A stretch of DNA of 62,390 nt, taken from contig JACZJC010000014.1 of the NCBI GenBank assembly GCA_014860745.1, forward strand, positions 1 through 62,390. The letters are read 5' to 3'. Shown here in pieces: positions 50,737 to 58,518 of the stretch; the first letter of the stretch is position 1, and every line of letters starts with the position of its first letter. The position numbers and the translations under genes are program-made. The stretch comes from Anaerolineales bacterium. GTDB lineage: Bacteria; Chloroflexota; Anaerolineae; Anaerolineales; Villigracilaceae. Below the pieces are notes generated by a model that saw only the letters and a program-made list of their open reading frames with translations, had not been told where the DNA came from and made no database searches.

Positions 50737-51726
50737 ATGCCCGAAGTTTCCCTCACCGAATGGAATATTTTTTTAGAGAATCATCCCAACGCGCATCTCT
50801 TGCAGATGGGCGAATGGGGCGAATTAAAAAATAATTTTGGATGGAAACCCGTGCGCTTCGTCCTTAACAACGAAGTTGGTGCGCAAATCCTCTTCCGCCG
50901 CCTGCCTTTGGCTTTGACTCTCGGCTACATGCCGAAGCCAGCTTTTAGCATTCAGCAATCAGCGATTAGCGATGACTTCTGGAAAGAAGTTGATTCTGTT
51001 TGCAAAAAGAACCATGCTGTCTTCTTGAAAGTTGAATCCGATGTTTGGACAGAGGAATTCATCCTTCATCCTTCACCCTTCGTCCTTTCCCCTCATAACA
51101 TCCAACCTCCCCGTTCCATCGTAATTTCCATTAATGACAATGAAGAACAAATTTTGGCAAGAATGAAACCGAAGTGCCGCTACAACATCCGCCTCGCTGA
51201 GAAGAAGGGCATCACCGTCCGCGCATGGGACGACATCCCAGCCTTCCACGAGATGATGACCGTCACAGGCGGGCGCGATAAGTTCGGTGTACATTCACAA
51301 GAATATTATCAACGCGCTTATGAACTCTTTCATCCTAAAGGGACCTGCGAACTACTCGTTGCAGAATTTGAGGGCAAGCCTCTCGCTTCATTAATGGTCT
51401 TCGCAAACGGGGAACGCGCATGGTATGTCTACGGCGCGTCGAACGACCAGGAGCGCAACCGTATGCCAACCTATCTTTTGCAGTGGGAAGCCATCCGCTG
51501 GGCAAAGGCGCGCGGATGTGACGAGTACGATCTGTGGGGCGTCCCTGATGAAAATGAAGAAACTCTTGAAGCTCAATTTGAATCCCGCCACGATGGACTC
51601 TGGGGAGTCTACCGTTTCAAACGCGGATTCGGCGGCCAAGTCAAACGCGCCGCGCAGGCAGTGGACAGAGTGTACAATCCGCTGTTGTATTGGGCGTATT
51701 TGAAATTAATAGGAAATAGAGAATAG
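50737..51726 (+). CDS. FemABX-type aminoacyl/peptidyl transferase 1
   Basis: 329 residues, two GNAT-like halves as in FemA/FemX, which add amino acids to peptidoglycan precursors. Motifs: LLQMGEWGELKNNFGWKP at the start, RMKPKCRYNIRLAEKKGI (about 145), WYVYGASNDQERNRMPTYLL and EYDLWGVPDENEE, closing with GVYRFKRGFGGQV. Two in-frame segments (50941-50975 and 51058-51095) look like intergenic repeat sequence. There is no Shine-Dalgarno; a palindrome touches the ATG. It overlaps the next, homologous gene by one base. Confidence 0.88.
   Translation: MPEVSLTEWNIFLENHPNAHLLQMGEWGELKNNFGWKPVRFVLNNEVGAQILFRRLPLALTLGYMPKPAFSIQQSAISDDFWKEVDSVCKKNHAVFLKVESDVWTEEFILHPSPFVLSPHNIQPPRSIVISINDNEEQILARMKPKCRYNIRLAEKKGITVRAWDDIPAFHEMMTVTGGRDKFGVHSQEYYQRAYELFHPKGTCELLVAEFEGKPLASLMVFANGERAWYVYGASNDQERNRMPTYLLQWEAIRWAKARGCDEYDLWGVPDENEETLEAQFESRHDGLWGVYRFKRGFGGQVKRAAQAVDRVYNPLLYWAYLKLIGNRE
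50941..50975. repeat. repeat-like segment inside FemABX gene 1
   Basis: gcttttagcattcagcaatc then agcgattagcgatg, a run of near-repeats (agcattc/agcaatc/agcgatt) typical of intergenic repeats, in frame and encoding FSIQQSAISDD. Confidence 0.5.
51058..51095. repeat. second repeat-like segment inside FemABX gene 1
   Basis: Repeats of atccttc/caccctt/cgtccttt, the same units as the intergenic stretch at 48797-48823. In frame, encoding FILHPSPFVLSPHN. Confidence 0.5.
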
Positions 51727-52880
51727 TGACCAGCCAGAATTGGAATCAGATCATCTCTGCGCTTCCCCATCCTCACTTTCTCCAAACCTACGAATGGGGA
51801 CAGGTGAAGGCGAAGTATGGTTGGCAGCCAATCTATTTGGTATGGGATAAAGATGGAAGAATGAAAGAAGAGAGAACGAATCTTTCCTCTTTCATCTTTC
51901 CTGTTCAAGCGGCTTGTCTTGTTTTGAAACGTACTGTTCTTAATCGCGGTTTCGCCGCCCGCCTATCCATTCTCTACGCTCCCAAAGGCCCTTTGATGGA
52001 CTGGAACAACGAGCCCCTGCGGGCTCGCGTGCTGAATGACCTGCAAGCCTTTGCAAGAAAACAAGGCGCGATCTTTCTGAAACTTGACCCCGATGTCGTG
52101 CTTGCGCACGGAGTCCCTAACAGCGGGGAAGATGTCACAGAAAACAGCGGACAGGTCGTGATGTCCGATTTGAAGCGCAGGGGGTGGGTATATTCATTCG
52201 ACCAGATCCAATTCAGAAATTCTGTCCTCGTTGATTTAACTGCTGCCGAAGATGAAATCCTCATGCGCATGAAGCCGAAGACGCGCTACAACGTCCGTCT
52301 TGCGGGTAAAAAAGGTGTGACCGTGCGCGTCGGCACAATTGATGATCTGTCTATGCTTTACAAAATGTACGCCGAAACATCTGTACGAGACGGCTTTGTG
52401 ATTCGAAACGAAGACTACTACATGACTGTTTGGAAACTGTTCATGCAATCCACCGTCCACGGTCAACCGTCCACTGTCCCTCTCATCGCCGAAGTGGATG
52501 GTGAAGCCGTCGCCGCAATTTTCCTGTTCATGTTCGCAGGCCGTGGATATTATGTCTACGGCATGTCACGTAATGCTCATCGCGAAAAGATGCCGACCTA
52601 TCTTTTGCAATGGGAAGCGATGAGACACGCAAAATTCAATGGATGCGAGACCTATGATCTATGGGGCGCGCCAGAGGTCTTTGATGAAAGCGATTCGATG
52701 TGGGGTGTCTACCGCTTCAAGGAGGGATTGGGCGGCGAAGTGGTGTGCACTCTCGGCGCGTATGATTTTGCGCCGAACAAACTTTGGTATAAGATGTATG
52801 CCGATATCATGCCGCGTGTGTTGGATGTGATGCGCTCGCGTGGAAAACAAAAAACGAAGCAAGTTGTTGGAGGTGCATAG
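51726..52880 (+). CDS. FemABX-type aminoacyl/peptidyl transferase 2
   Basis: 384 residues, paralogous to the previous gene: FLQTYEWGQVKAKYGWQP, RMKPKTRYNVRLAGKKGVTV, YYVYGMSRNAHREKMPTYLL, YDLWGAPEVFDESDSMWGVY and FKEGLGGEVV. It is longer through an insert near residues 40-60 and one near 245. GTG 51726 shares its first base with the stop of the previous gene, so the pair is coupled. Likely role: a peptidoglycan cross-bridge or similar tRNA-dependent aminoacyl transfer; specificity unknown. Confidence 0.88.
   Translation: MTSQNWNQIISALPHPHFLQTYEWGQVKAKYGWQPIYLVWDKDGRMKEERTNLSSFIFPVQAACLVLKRTVLNRGFAARLSILYAPKGPLMDWNNEPLRARVLNDLQAFARKQGAIFLKLDPDVVLAHGVPNSGEDVTENSGQVVMSDLKRRGWVYSFDQIQFRNSVLVDLTAAEDEILMRMKPKTRYNVRLAGKKGVTVRVGTIDDLSMLYKMYAETSVRDGFVIRNEDYYMTVWKLFMQSTVHGQPSTVPLIAEVDGEAVAAIFLFMFAGRGYYVYGMSRNAHREKMPTYLLQWEAMRHAKFNGCETYDLWGAPEVFDESDSMWGVYRFKEGLGGEVVCTLGAYDFAPNKLWYKMYADIMPRVLDVMRSRGKQKTKQVVGGA
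51852..51901. repeat. repeat-like segment inside FemABX gene 2 (a)
   Basis: gatggaagaatgaaagaaga then gagaacgaatctttcctctttcatctttc, an imperfect inverted repeat (gaaagaagag/ctctttc), in frame and encoding RMKEERTNLSSFIF. Confidence 0.5.
52449..52481. repeat. repeat-like segment inside FemABX gene 2 (b)
   Basis: tccaccgtccacggtcaacc then gtccactgtccc, an iteration of ccaccgtcca/cggtcaa units; in frame, encoding STVHGQPSTVP. Confidence 0.55.
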
Positions 52881-53846
52881 ATGCCTGTCTCAAGATTGAA
52901 CTTTGCCCATCTTCCTACGCCCATCGAAGAATTGCCGAACCTCACCAAAACTCTTGGAGGCTCGCGGCTTCTCGTTAAACGCGATGACCAAACGGGATTG
53001 GCCTTTGGCGGGAACAAGACTCGCAAGCTGGAATTCCTGATCGCAGAAGCGCGCGAGCAAGGCGCGGACATGTTGATCTCAGGCGGCGCGATGCAGTCCA
53101 ATCATTGCCGCCAGACTGCCGCCGCGGCTGCCCGCTACGGCTTTGACTGTACGCTGGTGTTGACAGGTGAAAAGCCAAAACAACCCTCTGCAAATTTTCT
53201 GCTTGACCAACTCTTCGACGCGGAAATTATCACCGTGGAAGACCGCGCCTTTCGTGACCAAACTTTGCAGGATACTTTTGATAAAGCTGTTGCTAAGGGG
53301 AAGAAACCTTATCTTGTGCCGTATGGCGGGTCAAGCCCCACAGGGGCAATGGGATATACGTTCGCGATGGAAGAATTCATGAATCAAAACATGCGAGTGG
53401 ATTGGATCGTCTTTGGCACATCATCAGGCGGCACGCACGCGGGGCTTGTGCTCGGACAACGATTGTTTGGTTTTAAAGGCAGGGTGCTGGGAATCAGCAT
53501 CGACGAGCCAGAAGAGGAATTGAAATCCCACGTCTCTGAATTGGCTTCACAGGCCAGCGAAAAACTAGGCCAGCGGATTGATTTCACCCGCAACGATGTG
53601 CTTGCCACTGAAGATTATTGTCAGGCGGGCTATGGAGTCTTTGGGGAAGGGGAGCATGAAGCCATCCATTTATTTGCCAGCAGCGAAGGCTTGCTGTTGG
53701 ACCCCGTCTACACGGGACGCGCTGCCGCAGGGATGATCGACTTAATCCGTAAGGGATTCTTCAAGAAGGATGAAACTGTACTTTTTTGGCACACAGGTGG
53801 TCAGCCTGCACTGTTTGCGGATAAATATTCGAATTCCCTTTTGTAG
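52881..53846 (+). CDS. D-cysteine desulfhydrase-like PLP enzyme
   Basis: 321 residues, fold type II PLP enzyme. PLP Lys region KRDDQTGLAFGGNKTRKLE (about 33-51), SNHCRQTAAAAARYG (DcyD-type, where ACC deaminases have SNQTR), a phosphate loop GTSSGGTHAGL, and a C-terminal WHTGGQPALFA. The reaction expected is D-cysteine to pyruvate, sulfide and ammonia; related enzymes act on ACC or other D-amino acids. It starts on the base following the stop of FemABX gene 2, so cotranscription is likely. Confidence 0.87.
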   Translation: MPVSRLNFAHLPTPIEELPNLTKTLGGSRLLVKRDDQTGLAFGGNKTRKLEFLIAEAREQGADMLISGGAMQSNHCRQTAAAAARYGFDCTLVLTGEKPKQPSANFLLDQLFDAEIITVEDRAFRDQTLQDTFDKAVAKGKKPYLVPYGGSSPTGAMGYTFAMEEFMNQNMRVDWIVFGTSSGGTHAGLVLGQRLFGFKGRVLGISIDEPEEELKSHVSELASQASEKLGQRIDFTRNDVLATEDYCQAGYGVFGEGEHEAIHLFASSEGLLLDPVYTGRAAAGMIDLIRKGFFKKDETVLFWHTGGQPALFADKYSNSLL

Positions 53847-53886
53847 TTACGATGGTGGTTTCGATTCTCAACCACCGAGTTTTTTC

Positions 53887-54135
53887 TTAACCCTTTGCCC
53901 AAAACTTCCTTCCCAATGTCAAAACCGCGATCCCAACCCAGGCGATGTTCAGCCCTGCGGACGGGTAGGCGCGCAGATAAAACGTGTTGACGATGAGCAG
54001 TGTCCCAGCGACGATGTTCAAGCCCTGATACAGCCACGAATCGCTTTCTGCTTTTTTCGCAGAGACCAATCCATAGGCGATGAGATACAAAATCGTACCG
54101 ATCCACCCGATGATGTCGATAATGATTCGTTCCAT
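53887..54135 (-). CDS. small three-helix membrane protein (CBU_0592-like)
   Basis: 82 residues with three hydrophobic helices: IIGWIGTILYLIAYGLVS, YQGLNIVAGTLLIVNTFYL and GLNIAWVGIAVLTLGRKFW. It resembles the small conserved membrane family labelled CBU_0592. Function unknown. Its start overlaps the MOSC gene stop by one base, so it is translationally coupled to it. Confidence 0.82.
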   Translation of the reverse strand: MERIIIDIIGWIGTILYLIAYGLVSAKKAESDSWLYQGLNIVAGTLLIVNTFYLRAYPSAGLNIAWVGIAVLTLGRKFWAKG

Positions 54136-54968
54136 TATGAAACGACCTTCACGCTCATCCCGACCTTGAGCCTGCCTTCATTCAGCGGAATAACGTTCAT
54201 TCCAAAGATCGCGCCCAGCTTGTGTTTGCGATACCCGCCCAGAGTTTTGAGCGGTTCTTTCTTCCTCTCGAGCGTGACCTGGTCTGTGGTGGTCACTTCG
54301 CAGCGAGCGCAGGGTTTGACAAGCGCCATTTCCACGCCGCCGATTTTGACGCGCTTCCATAAATCTTCCGCAAAAGGCTCACAGCCCTTGACGACAATGT
54401 TCGGGCGGAATCGATTCATCGGGAGCGGGGAATCCAGCTTCGAGTTTATGTCCTGAAGCGATGCTTCGGAGATGATCAGGATCGGGTAGCCGTCTGCAAA
54501 TCCTGTGTGATCGTCGGAATTGACGGCATACGTCGAATTGACCTTTCGTTTGTATCCTTCCGCAATGTGGACGAGACGGACAGGTGTGCCGAGCCAATCC
54601 GAAAACCATTGTGCAGACTCTTCGCCCTGATCCACGGCTTGCACGCCTGAACTCTTCCAAATATTGACAGGATACATTGCGCCAGATCTTTGAATGCCGA
54701 ATTGGATCGAATCAAAATTCGGCGCGGAGAGCGTGACCGAATCATTTTCCGTTTCTTTCGCACTGAGCAGAGCGGAGCGCAGTCGAAGTGTAGGCATGAC
54801 GAGCGCGAGTTTTGGATGGTCGCGCTGGGTGAGGAATTTGCCATCGGGTGTGACCACCATCATGCGGCGGTCGTGTTCGAGACCCATGCGTTCGACATTG
54901 GATTCCTGAACATCGAATCCGCGGCAGGCTTTGATGGGGTAATACGTGAGGTTGGATAATGTGATCAT
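54135..54968 (-). CDS. MOSC-domain protein (mARC/YcbX-like molybdenum cofactor enzyme)
   Basis: 277 residues. MOSC N-terminal barrel (LSNLTYYPIKACRGFDVQES, EHDRRMMVVTPDGKFLTQRD) and MOSC domain with MNRFRPNIVVKGCEPFAED and the Cys-containing LVKPCARCEVTTTD, where the first Cys is the likely Mo ligand. Expected activity: reduction of N-hydroxylated compounds with an electron-transfer partner; no such partner is adjacent. An in-frame repeat-like segment (54761-54791) encodes part of the loop after PTLRLRSALL. Overlaps the hydrolase gene upstream by four bases. Confidence 0.9.
   Translation of the reverse strand: MITLSNLTYYPIKACRGFDVQESNVERMGLEHDRRMMVVTPDGKFLTQRDHPKLALVMPTLRLRSALLSAKETENDSVTLSAPNFDSIQFGIQRSGAMYPVNIWKSSGVQAVDQGEESAQWFSDWLGTPVRLVHIAEGYKRKVNSTYAVNSDDHTGFADGYPILIISEASLQDINSKLDSPLPMNRFRPNIVVKGCEPFAEDLWKRVKIGGVEMALVKPCARCEVTTTDQVTLERKKEPLKTLGGYRKHKLGAIFGMNVIPLNEGRLKVGMSVKVVS
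54761..54791. repeat. repeat-like segment inside the MOSC gene
   Basis: cactgagcagagcggagcgc then agtcgaagtgt, matching the GAGCGGAGC/GTCGAA style of the intergenic palindromes (compare 50704-50736). In frame. Confidence 0.6.
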
Positions 54969-55777
54969 AAGAGTTCATCGTAAATGATTTTTGAAATTTG
55001 CGCCATGCAGACATGCGCTTCGTTTTCGTTCTCTTCGGGAAAGCCTTGCGTGAAGATCGAGATGGCATACGCCTTGCGGTGCGGCGGAAAGACAATGCCC
55101 GTGTCGTGAAAGAATGAACCCGTCCAGCCTGTTTTGTGCGCAACCCTTGTAGTCGGCGGCAATAGTGCAGGGATGCTTTCGTTGAATTCCTGCCCGAGCA
55201 TGATCTGTATCATATCAGTGCAGGCTTCTTTTGAAACCACCCTGCCTTCGGCGATCAGGCGCATCATGAAAGTGGAACTGTGCGCGCTGGCCGAATTATT
55301 GATGTTCATCTGGTATGCTTTTTTATCTTCCAACCCGCGGATGACGTTCATATCTGGAATGCCGAGTTCCTTGAGGAAGGCATCCACCCGCGCAGCGCCG
55401 ACCTGTTCCATTAGCAGGTTGGTGGCAAGGTTGCTCGAGCGCACGATCATCAGGCGTGTCAACTCGCGGATGCTTTCTGATTCGCCGATGCGCCTGTATA
55501 AAGTGAGTTCAGAATCATCGGCAGGATCGAGGGAGAACCCGCTGCCATCCACGATGCTCTTGAACGAATTGAAAATTTCCAAACGATCGTCCAATGAAAT
55601 AATTTTTTCCCGCGCCTGACGGAATACTTCCATCATCACCGGGACCTTCATGGTGCTGGCAGGGTGCATCATCTCATCGGCATTGACGAGAATTTCATTT
55701 TGCGTGTGCAAGTCAAATACTGCAAGGCTGATGGTCTTTTCTTTGAATTGGGATATATAAGCTTCAAGTCGGCTCAT
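54965..55777 (-). CDS. class A beta-lactamase-like serine hydrolase, no signal peptide
   Basis: 270 residues. Catalytic motifs: SxxK in HPASTMKVP (Ser near 42), SxN in VRSSNLATN (about 115), KTG in AHKTGWTG (about 212). A Glu-166-type loop is not clear. There is no signal sequence or lipobox, so it is predicted cytoplasmic, unlike secreted beta-lactamases. It could be an esterase or amidase of the beta-lactamase superfamily. First gene of a coupled trio with MOSC and the small membrane protein. Confidence 0.85.
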   Translation of the reverse strand: MSRLEAYISQFKEKTISLAVFDLHTQNEILVNADEMMHPASTMKVPVMMEVFRQAREKIISLDDRLEIFNSFKSIVDGSGFSLDPADDSELTLYRRIGESESIRELTRLMIVRSSNLATNLLMEQVGAARVDAFLKELGIPDMNVIRGLEDKKAYQMNINNSASAHSSTFMMRLIAEGRVVSKEACTDMIQIMLGQEFNESIPALLPPTTRVAHKTGWTGSFFHDTGIVFPPHRKAYAISIFTQGFPEENENEAHVCMAQISKIIYDELL

Positions 55778-55841
55778 GGGCGCAATTGTAACAAACCCCG
55801 CTTACTAGGAACGCTTCTTGAGCAGTCGTTCTTTTTTATTT

Positions 55842-55910
55842 GTACACGGATTTAACGGATTTCACGGACAACCGCGGATTTTTCCGTGATCGCCCGTGAG
55901 TTCCGTGTAC
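55842..55910. repeat. dispersed palindromic repeat (ACACGGATTT family), second copy
   Basis: Arms gtacacgga and tccgtgtac, nine perfect pairs; interior aacggatttcacgga/ttccgtgatcgcccgtga. Lies between divergent-free genes in a 219-base gap; the rest of that gap shows nothing. Confidence 0.8.
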
Positions 55911-55996
55911 TTGGAAACTACCGCCCATAGATATCATCCCGTTCAATTCATTCCCGGGATGACGAACTATTTTATTTTGCCGACCTCCGCGCGGAG

Positions 55997-56212
55997 TTAT
56001 CCGCCGCTCTCGTATTTGAACGAAACCTTCACTTTGGTTCGATACATCGTCACCTTGCCGTCTTCCAACACCATGTCCATTTCGACGACCTCGGCAACGC
56101 GCAGTTCGCGCAGGGATTGGGCCGCGCGTTCCACAGCGGCGGCGGCGGCTTTCTCCCAGGATTCAGAACTGGTGCCTACCAACTCGATCACTTTATAAAC
56201 GCTTTCTGTCAT
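55997..56212 (-). CDS. dodecin-family flavin-binding protein
   Basis: 71 residues, whole family length. YKVIELVGTSSESWEKAAAA, AAQSLRELRVAEVVEMD and KVTMYRTKVKVSFKYE follow the dodecin pattern, a beta-alpha-beta-beta fold that assembles into dodecamers storing flavin; a Trp in SESWEKA is the flavin-stacking residue. ATG 56212 has ggagag upstream; the longer frame to 56263 is promoter DNA. Confidence 0.94.
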   Translation of the reverse strand: MTESVYKVIELVGTSSESWEKAAAAAVERAAQSLRELRVAEVVEMDMVLEDGKVTMYRTKVKVSFKYESGG

Positions 56213-56254
56213 GACTCTCTCCTTTTTTTTGTAATGGTTTATGGTCGTAAAATC

Positions 56255-56283
56255 ACTATACAATATTTTTCAAGGCATTACAA
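56255..56283 (-). promoter_or_regulatory. promoter of the dodecin gene
   Basis: Minus strand TTGTAA (56278-56283), 17-base spacer, TATAGT (56255-56260). The -35 overlaps the stop codon of the upstream gene. Confidence 0.5.
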
Positions 56284-58350
56284 CATTTTCATGCGTACAT
56301 CCAAAGCAAAGGCGCCTTTGCTCAACACGCGCAAGGGATTGATCTCGATCTCGGCAATGGTTTCGTTTTCCATGGCAAGCTGCGAAAGTTTGATGAGGAC
56401 GTCGATGACAGATGCCTGGTCCACGGGCGGGATGCTACGGAAGCCTTTGAGTTTTATCCCAGCCCAGGTTCTTCGCATCATCGACTCCGCCTCGGCCTGA
56501 TTCAGCGGCGCCAGTGCAAATGCCACATCCTTGAGTCCCTCCACTTCGATGCCGCCCGAGCCGAACATCATCAACGGGCCAAAGAGTGGATCGCGCACCA
56601 TGCCGATGATGACTTCCTGCCCTTCTGGAATTTGACGCTGCAAATGCACCCCGTCGATGCGGGCTGGAGGAACGAGTCTTTCAATCCGTTTTACAATCTG
56701 CGTGTAGGCACTTTGAAGGGATTTTTTATCCTGGATGTTGAGCATCACTCCGCCGACATCCGACTTGTGCAAAATATCCGGTGATGCAATTTTCATCACC
56801 AAAGGGAAGCCGAGTTCGTTCGCAATTTCAAAGGCTTCGTTCTCATTACGGGCAAGTTTGATCGGCGCGGTCGGGATGCCGTAAGCAGAGATGAGTTCTT
56901 CGGGAGAGGAAGGTGGATGAAGAACGGAAGCCGACGGACGGAGAATACTCGATGGCTCAACCTGGTCGTTGGCCTTTCGTACCCGGCCAAGATATTCCGC
57001 TCGCTTCGCCAACACCCCCAACGCGGATGCCGCTCTTTCAGGGAATGGATAGGTTGGGATATTTGCGCGTTGGAATACCCCGCCTGCTTTTTCGACGAGG
57101 GTTGAACCCATCAGGGCAATGACAACAGGTTTGGTAAATTGACGGATGACTTCAACGATTTTTTCAGCCACTTCTTCGGCTTTGAACATGGGAGGGGGCG
57201 GGAGGATCACCATCACGCCGTCCACGTTTTCATCATGCAATAAAAGTTTCAGGCAGGCTGCGTAGGTAGCGGGGGATGCGGAGGCGAGCATATCCACGGG
57301 GTTGTGAAAACTGGCTGAGGGGGGCAGGGTTGTTGCTAAAATTTTCAGTGTGGACTCTGCCAATTGAGATAGAAGCAGGCCGTTCGTTTCGAGTGAATCG
57401 GCGGCGATCACGCCGGGTCCGCCTGCGTTGGTTAATATCGCCATGTTTTTCCCGCTCGGCAGTGGACAATTCTCCAGAGCCCGTGCCCAGTCGAACATCT
57501 GCTCGGCGGTGTCGGCGCGTAATACGCCTGCTTTTTCGAAAGCCGCGTTGAATGCCTCTTCGGAGCCAGCCATTGCGCCCGTATGCGAGGCGGCGGCTTT
57601 TTGTCCCGCATCGAAGCGGCCGACTTTCAAGGCAATGACGGGTTTGAGTTGTGTGACTTCCTTTGCGGCTTGTACAAATTTTATTCCATTCGAAACACTT
57701 TCCATGTACAGCGCGATGATGCGCGTATGTTCATCCTCTGCCACTTCGGGCAGCACATCGGTCTCGTTGACATCCGCCTGGTTGCCGAGGCTGACGATCT
57801 GCGAAAAACCGAAACCCTGTTCGCGCGCCCAGTCCACGATGGCGGCGGCGAATGCGCCGGAGTGTGAGATGAAACCGATACCGCCTGCGGTTGGCATGGG
57901 CGGTTGGAGGAAGGTGGTATCGAGCGGGAGATGGGTATCGATGGTGCCGATGCAGTTGGGGCCGAGCAAGCGGACGCCAAATTTATTTGCGATCTTCACG
58001 CATTCCTGTTCGAGCGCCGCGCCTTCCGCTCCCACTTCGCGAAATCCCGCAGAGACAATAATGGCGGCTTTGATGCCGCGCTTCGCACAATCTTCGATCA
58101 TCCGCGGCGTGGATTGGGTTGGGACGATGAGGATCGCAAGGTCAACGGGATCAGGAACCTCGCTCAGACTCAGAAGCAGCGGGTACCCAAACAACTCGCC
58201 TTTTTTCTGGCTGACGAAGTGGATCGCGCCCCGGTATCCGCTGGCAATCAAATTACGCGCCACACCATACCCAAGTTTTTCAGGCGAGGTCGTTGCGCCG
58301 ATGACGACGACGCCCTTGGGGGAGAAGAAAGGCAGCAGGGATGAGTCCAT
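56278..58350 (-). CDS. ADP-forming acyl-CoA synthetase, fused alpha-beta
   Basis: 690 residues. N-terminal CoA-binding domain (GVVVIGATTSPEKLGYGVAR), succinyl-CoA-ligase-like domains (GPNCIGTIDTHLP, GFISHSGAFAAAI, with the phospho-His candidate in ASHTGAMAGSEEAF), then an ATP-grasp half (EELISAYGIPTAPIKLARNE, DILHKSDVGGVMLNIQ, EIEINPLRVLSKG). It makes ATP from acyl-CoA, ADP and phosphate, or acts as a protein/acid-CoA ligase. ATG 58350 is preferred to an upstream TTG. A repeat-like segment (56903-56950) sits in frame between the two halves. Divergent from the DUF4231 gene. Confidence 0.92.
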   Translation of the reverse strand: MDSSLLPFFSPKGVVVIGATTSPEKLGYGVARNLIASGYRGAIHFVSQKKGELFGYPLLLSLSEVPDPVDLAILIVPTQSTPRMIEDCAKRGIKAAIIVSAGFREVGAEGAALEQECVKIANKFGVRLLGPNCIGTIDTHLPLDTTFLQPPMPTAGGIGFISHSGAFAAAIVDWAREQGFGFSQIVSLGNQADVNETDVLPEVAEDEHTRIIALYMESVSNGIKFVQAAKEVTQLKPVIALKVGRFDAGQKAAASHTGAMAGSEEAFNAAFEKAGVLRADTAEQMFDWARALENCPLPSGKNMAILTNAGGPGVIAADSLETNGLLLSQLAESTLKILATTLPPSASFHNPVDMLASASPATYAACLKLLLHDENVDGVMVILPPPPMFKAEEVAEKIVEVIRQFTKPVVIALMGSTLVEKAGGVFQRANIPTYPFPERAASALGVLAKRAEYLGRVRKANDQVEPSSILRPSASVLHPPSSPEELISAYGIPTAPIKLARNENEAFEIANELGFPLVMKIASPDILHKSDVGGVMLNIQDKKSLQSAYTQIVKRIERLVPPARIDGVHLQRQIPEGQEVIIGMVRDPLFGPLMMFGSGGIEVEGLKDVAFALAPLNQAEAESMMRRTWAGIKLKGFRSIPPVDQASVIDVLIKLSQLAMENETIAEIEINPLRVLSKGAFALDVRMKML
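56903..56950. repeat. repeat-like linker segment inside the acyl-CoA synthetase gene
   Basis: On the coding strand atcctccgt/ccgtcgg/cttccgttcttcatccacctt, of the ATCCTTC kind seen elsewhere. In frame, encoding SSILRPSASVLHPPSS in the linker between the two halves. Confidence 0.5.
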
Positions 58351-58455
58351 GCGTGGATTAAACCACAAAAGCGGCGGGCATCGAAAGCTGGTTCAGGCCG
58401 ACCCGGCAAGTCCCATGTTCGCGGGAAAATCCCCTGTTCGTTTTTCGGAAAATGG

Positions 58456-58464
58456 TGTGATAAT
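58456..58464 (+). promoter_or_regulatory. extended -10 upstream of DUF4231
   Basis: TGTGATAAT, 54 bases before the ATG at 58519; no clear -35. Confidence 0.35.
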
Positions 58465-58518
58465 ATATCGAATTCATTCCATTTGCAGGCAGAAGCATTA
58501 ACACAAGGAGGCATTGTT

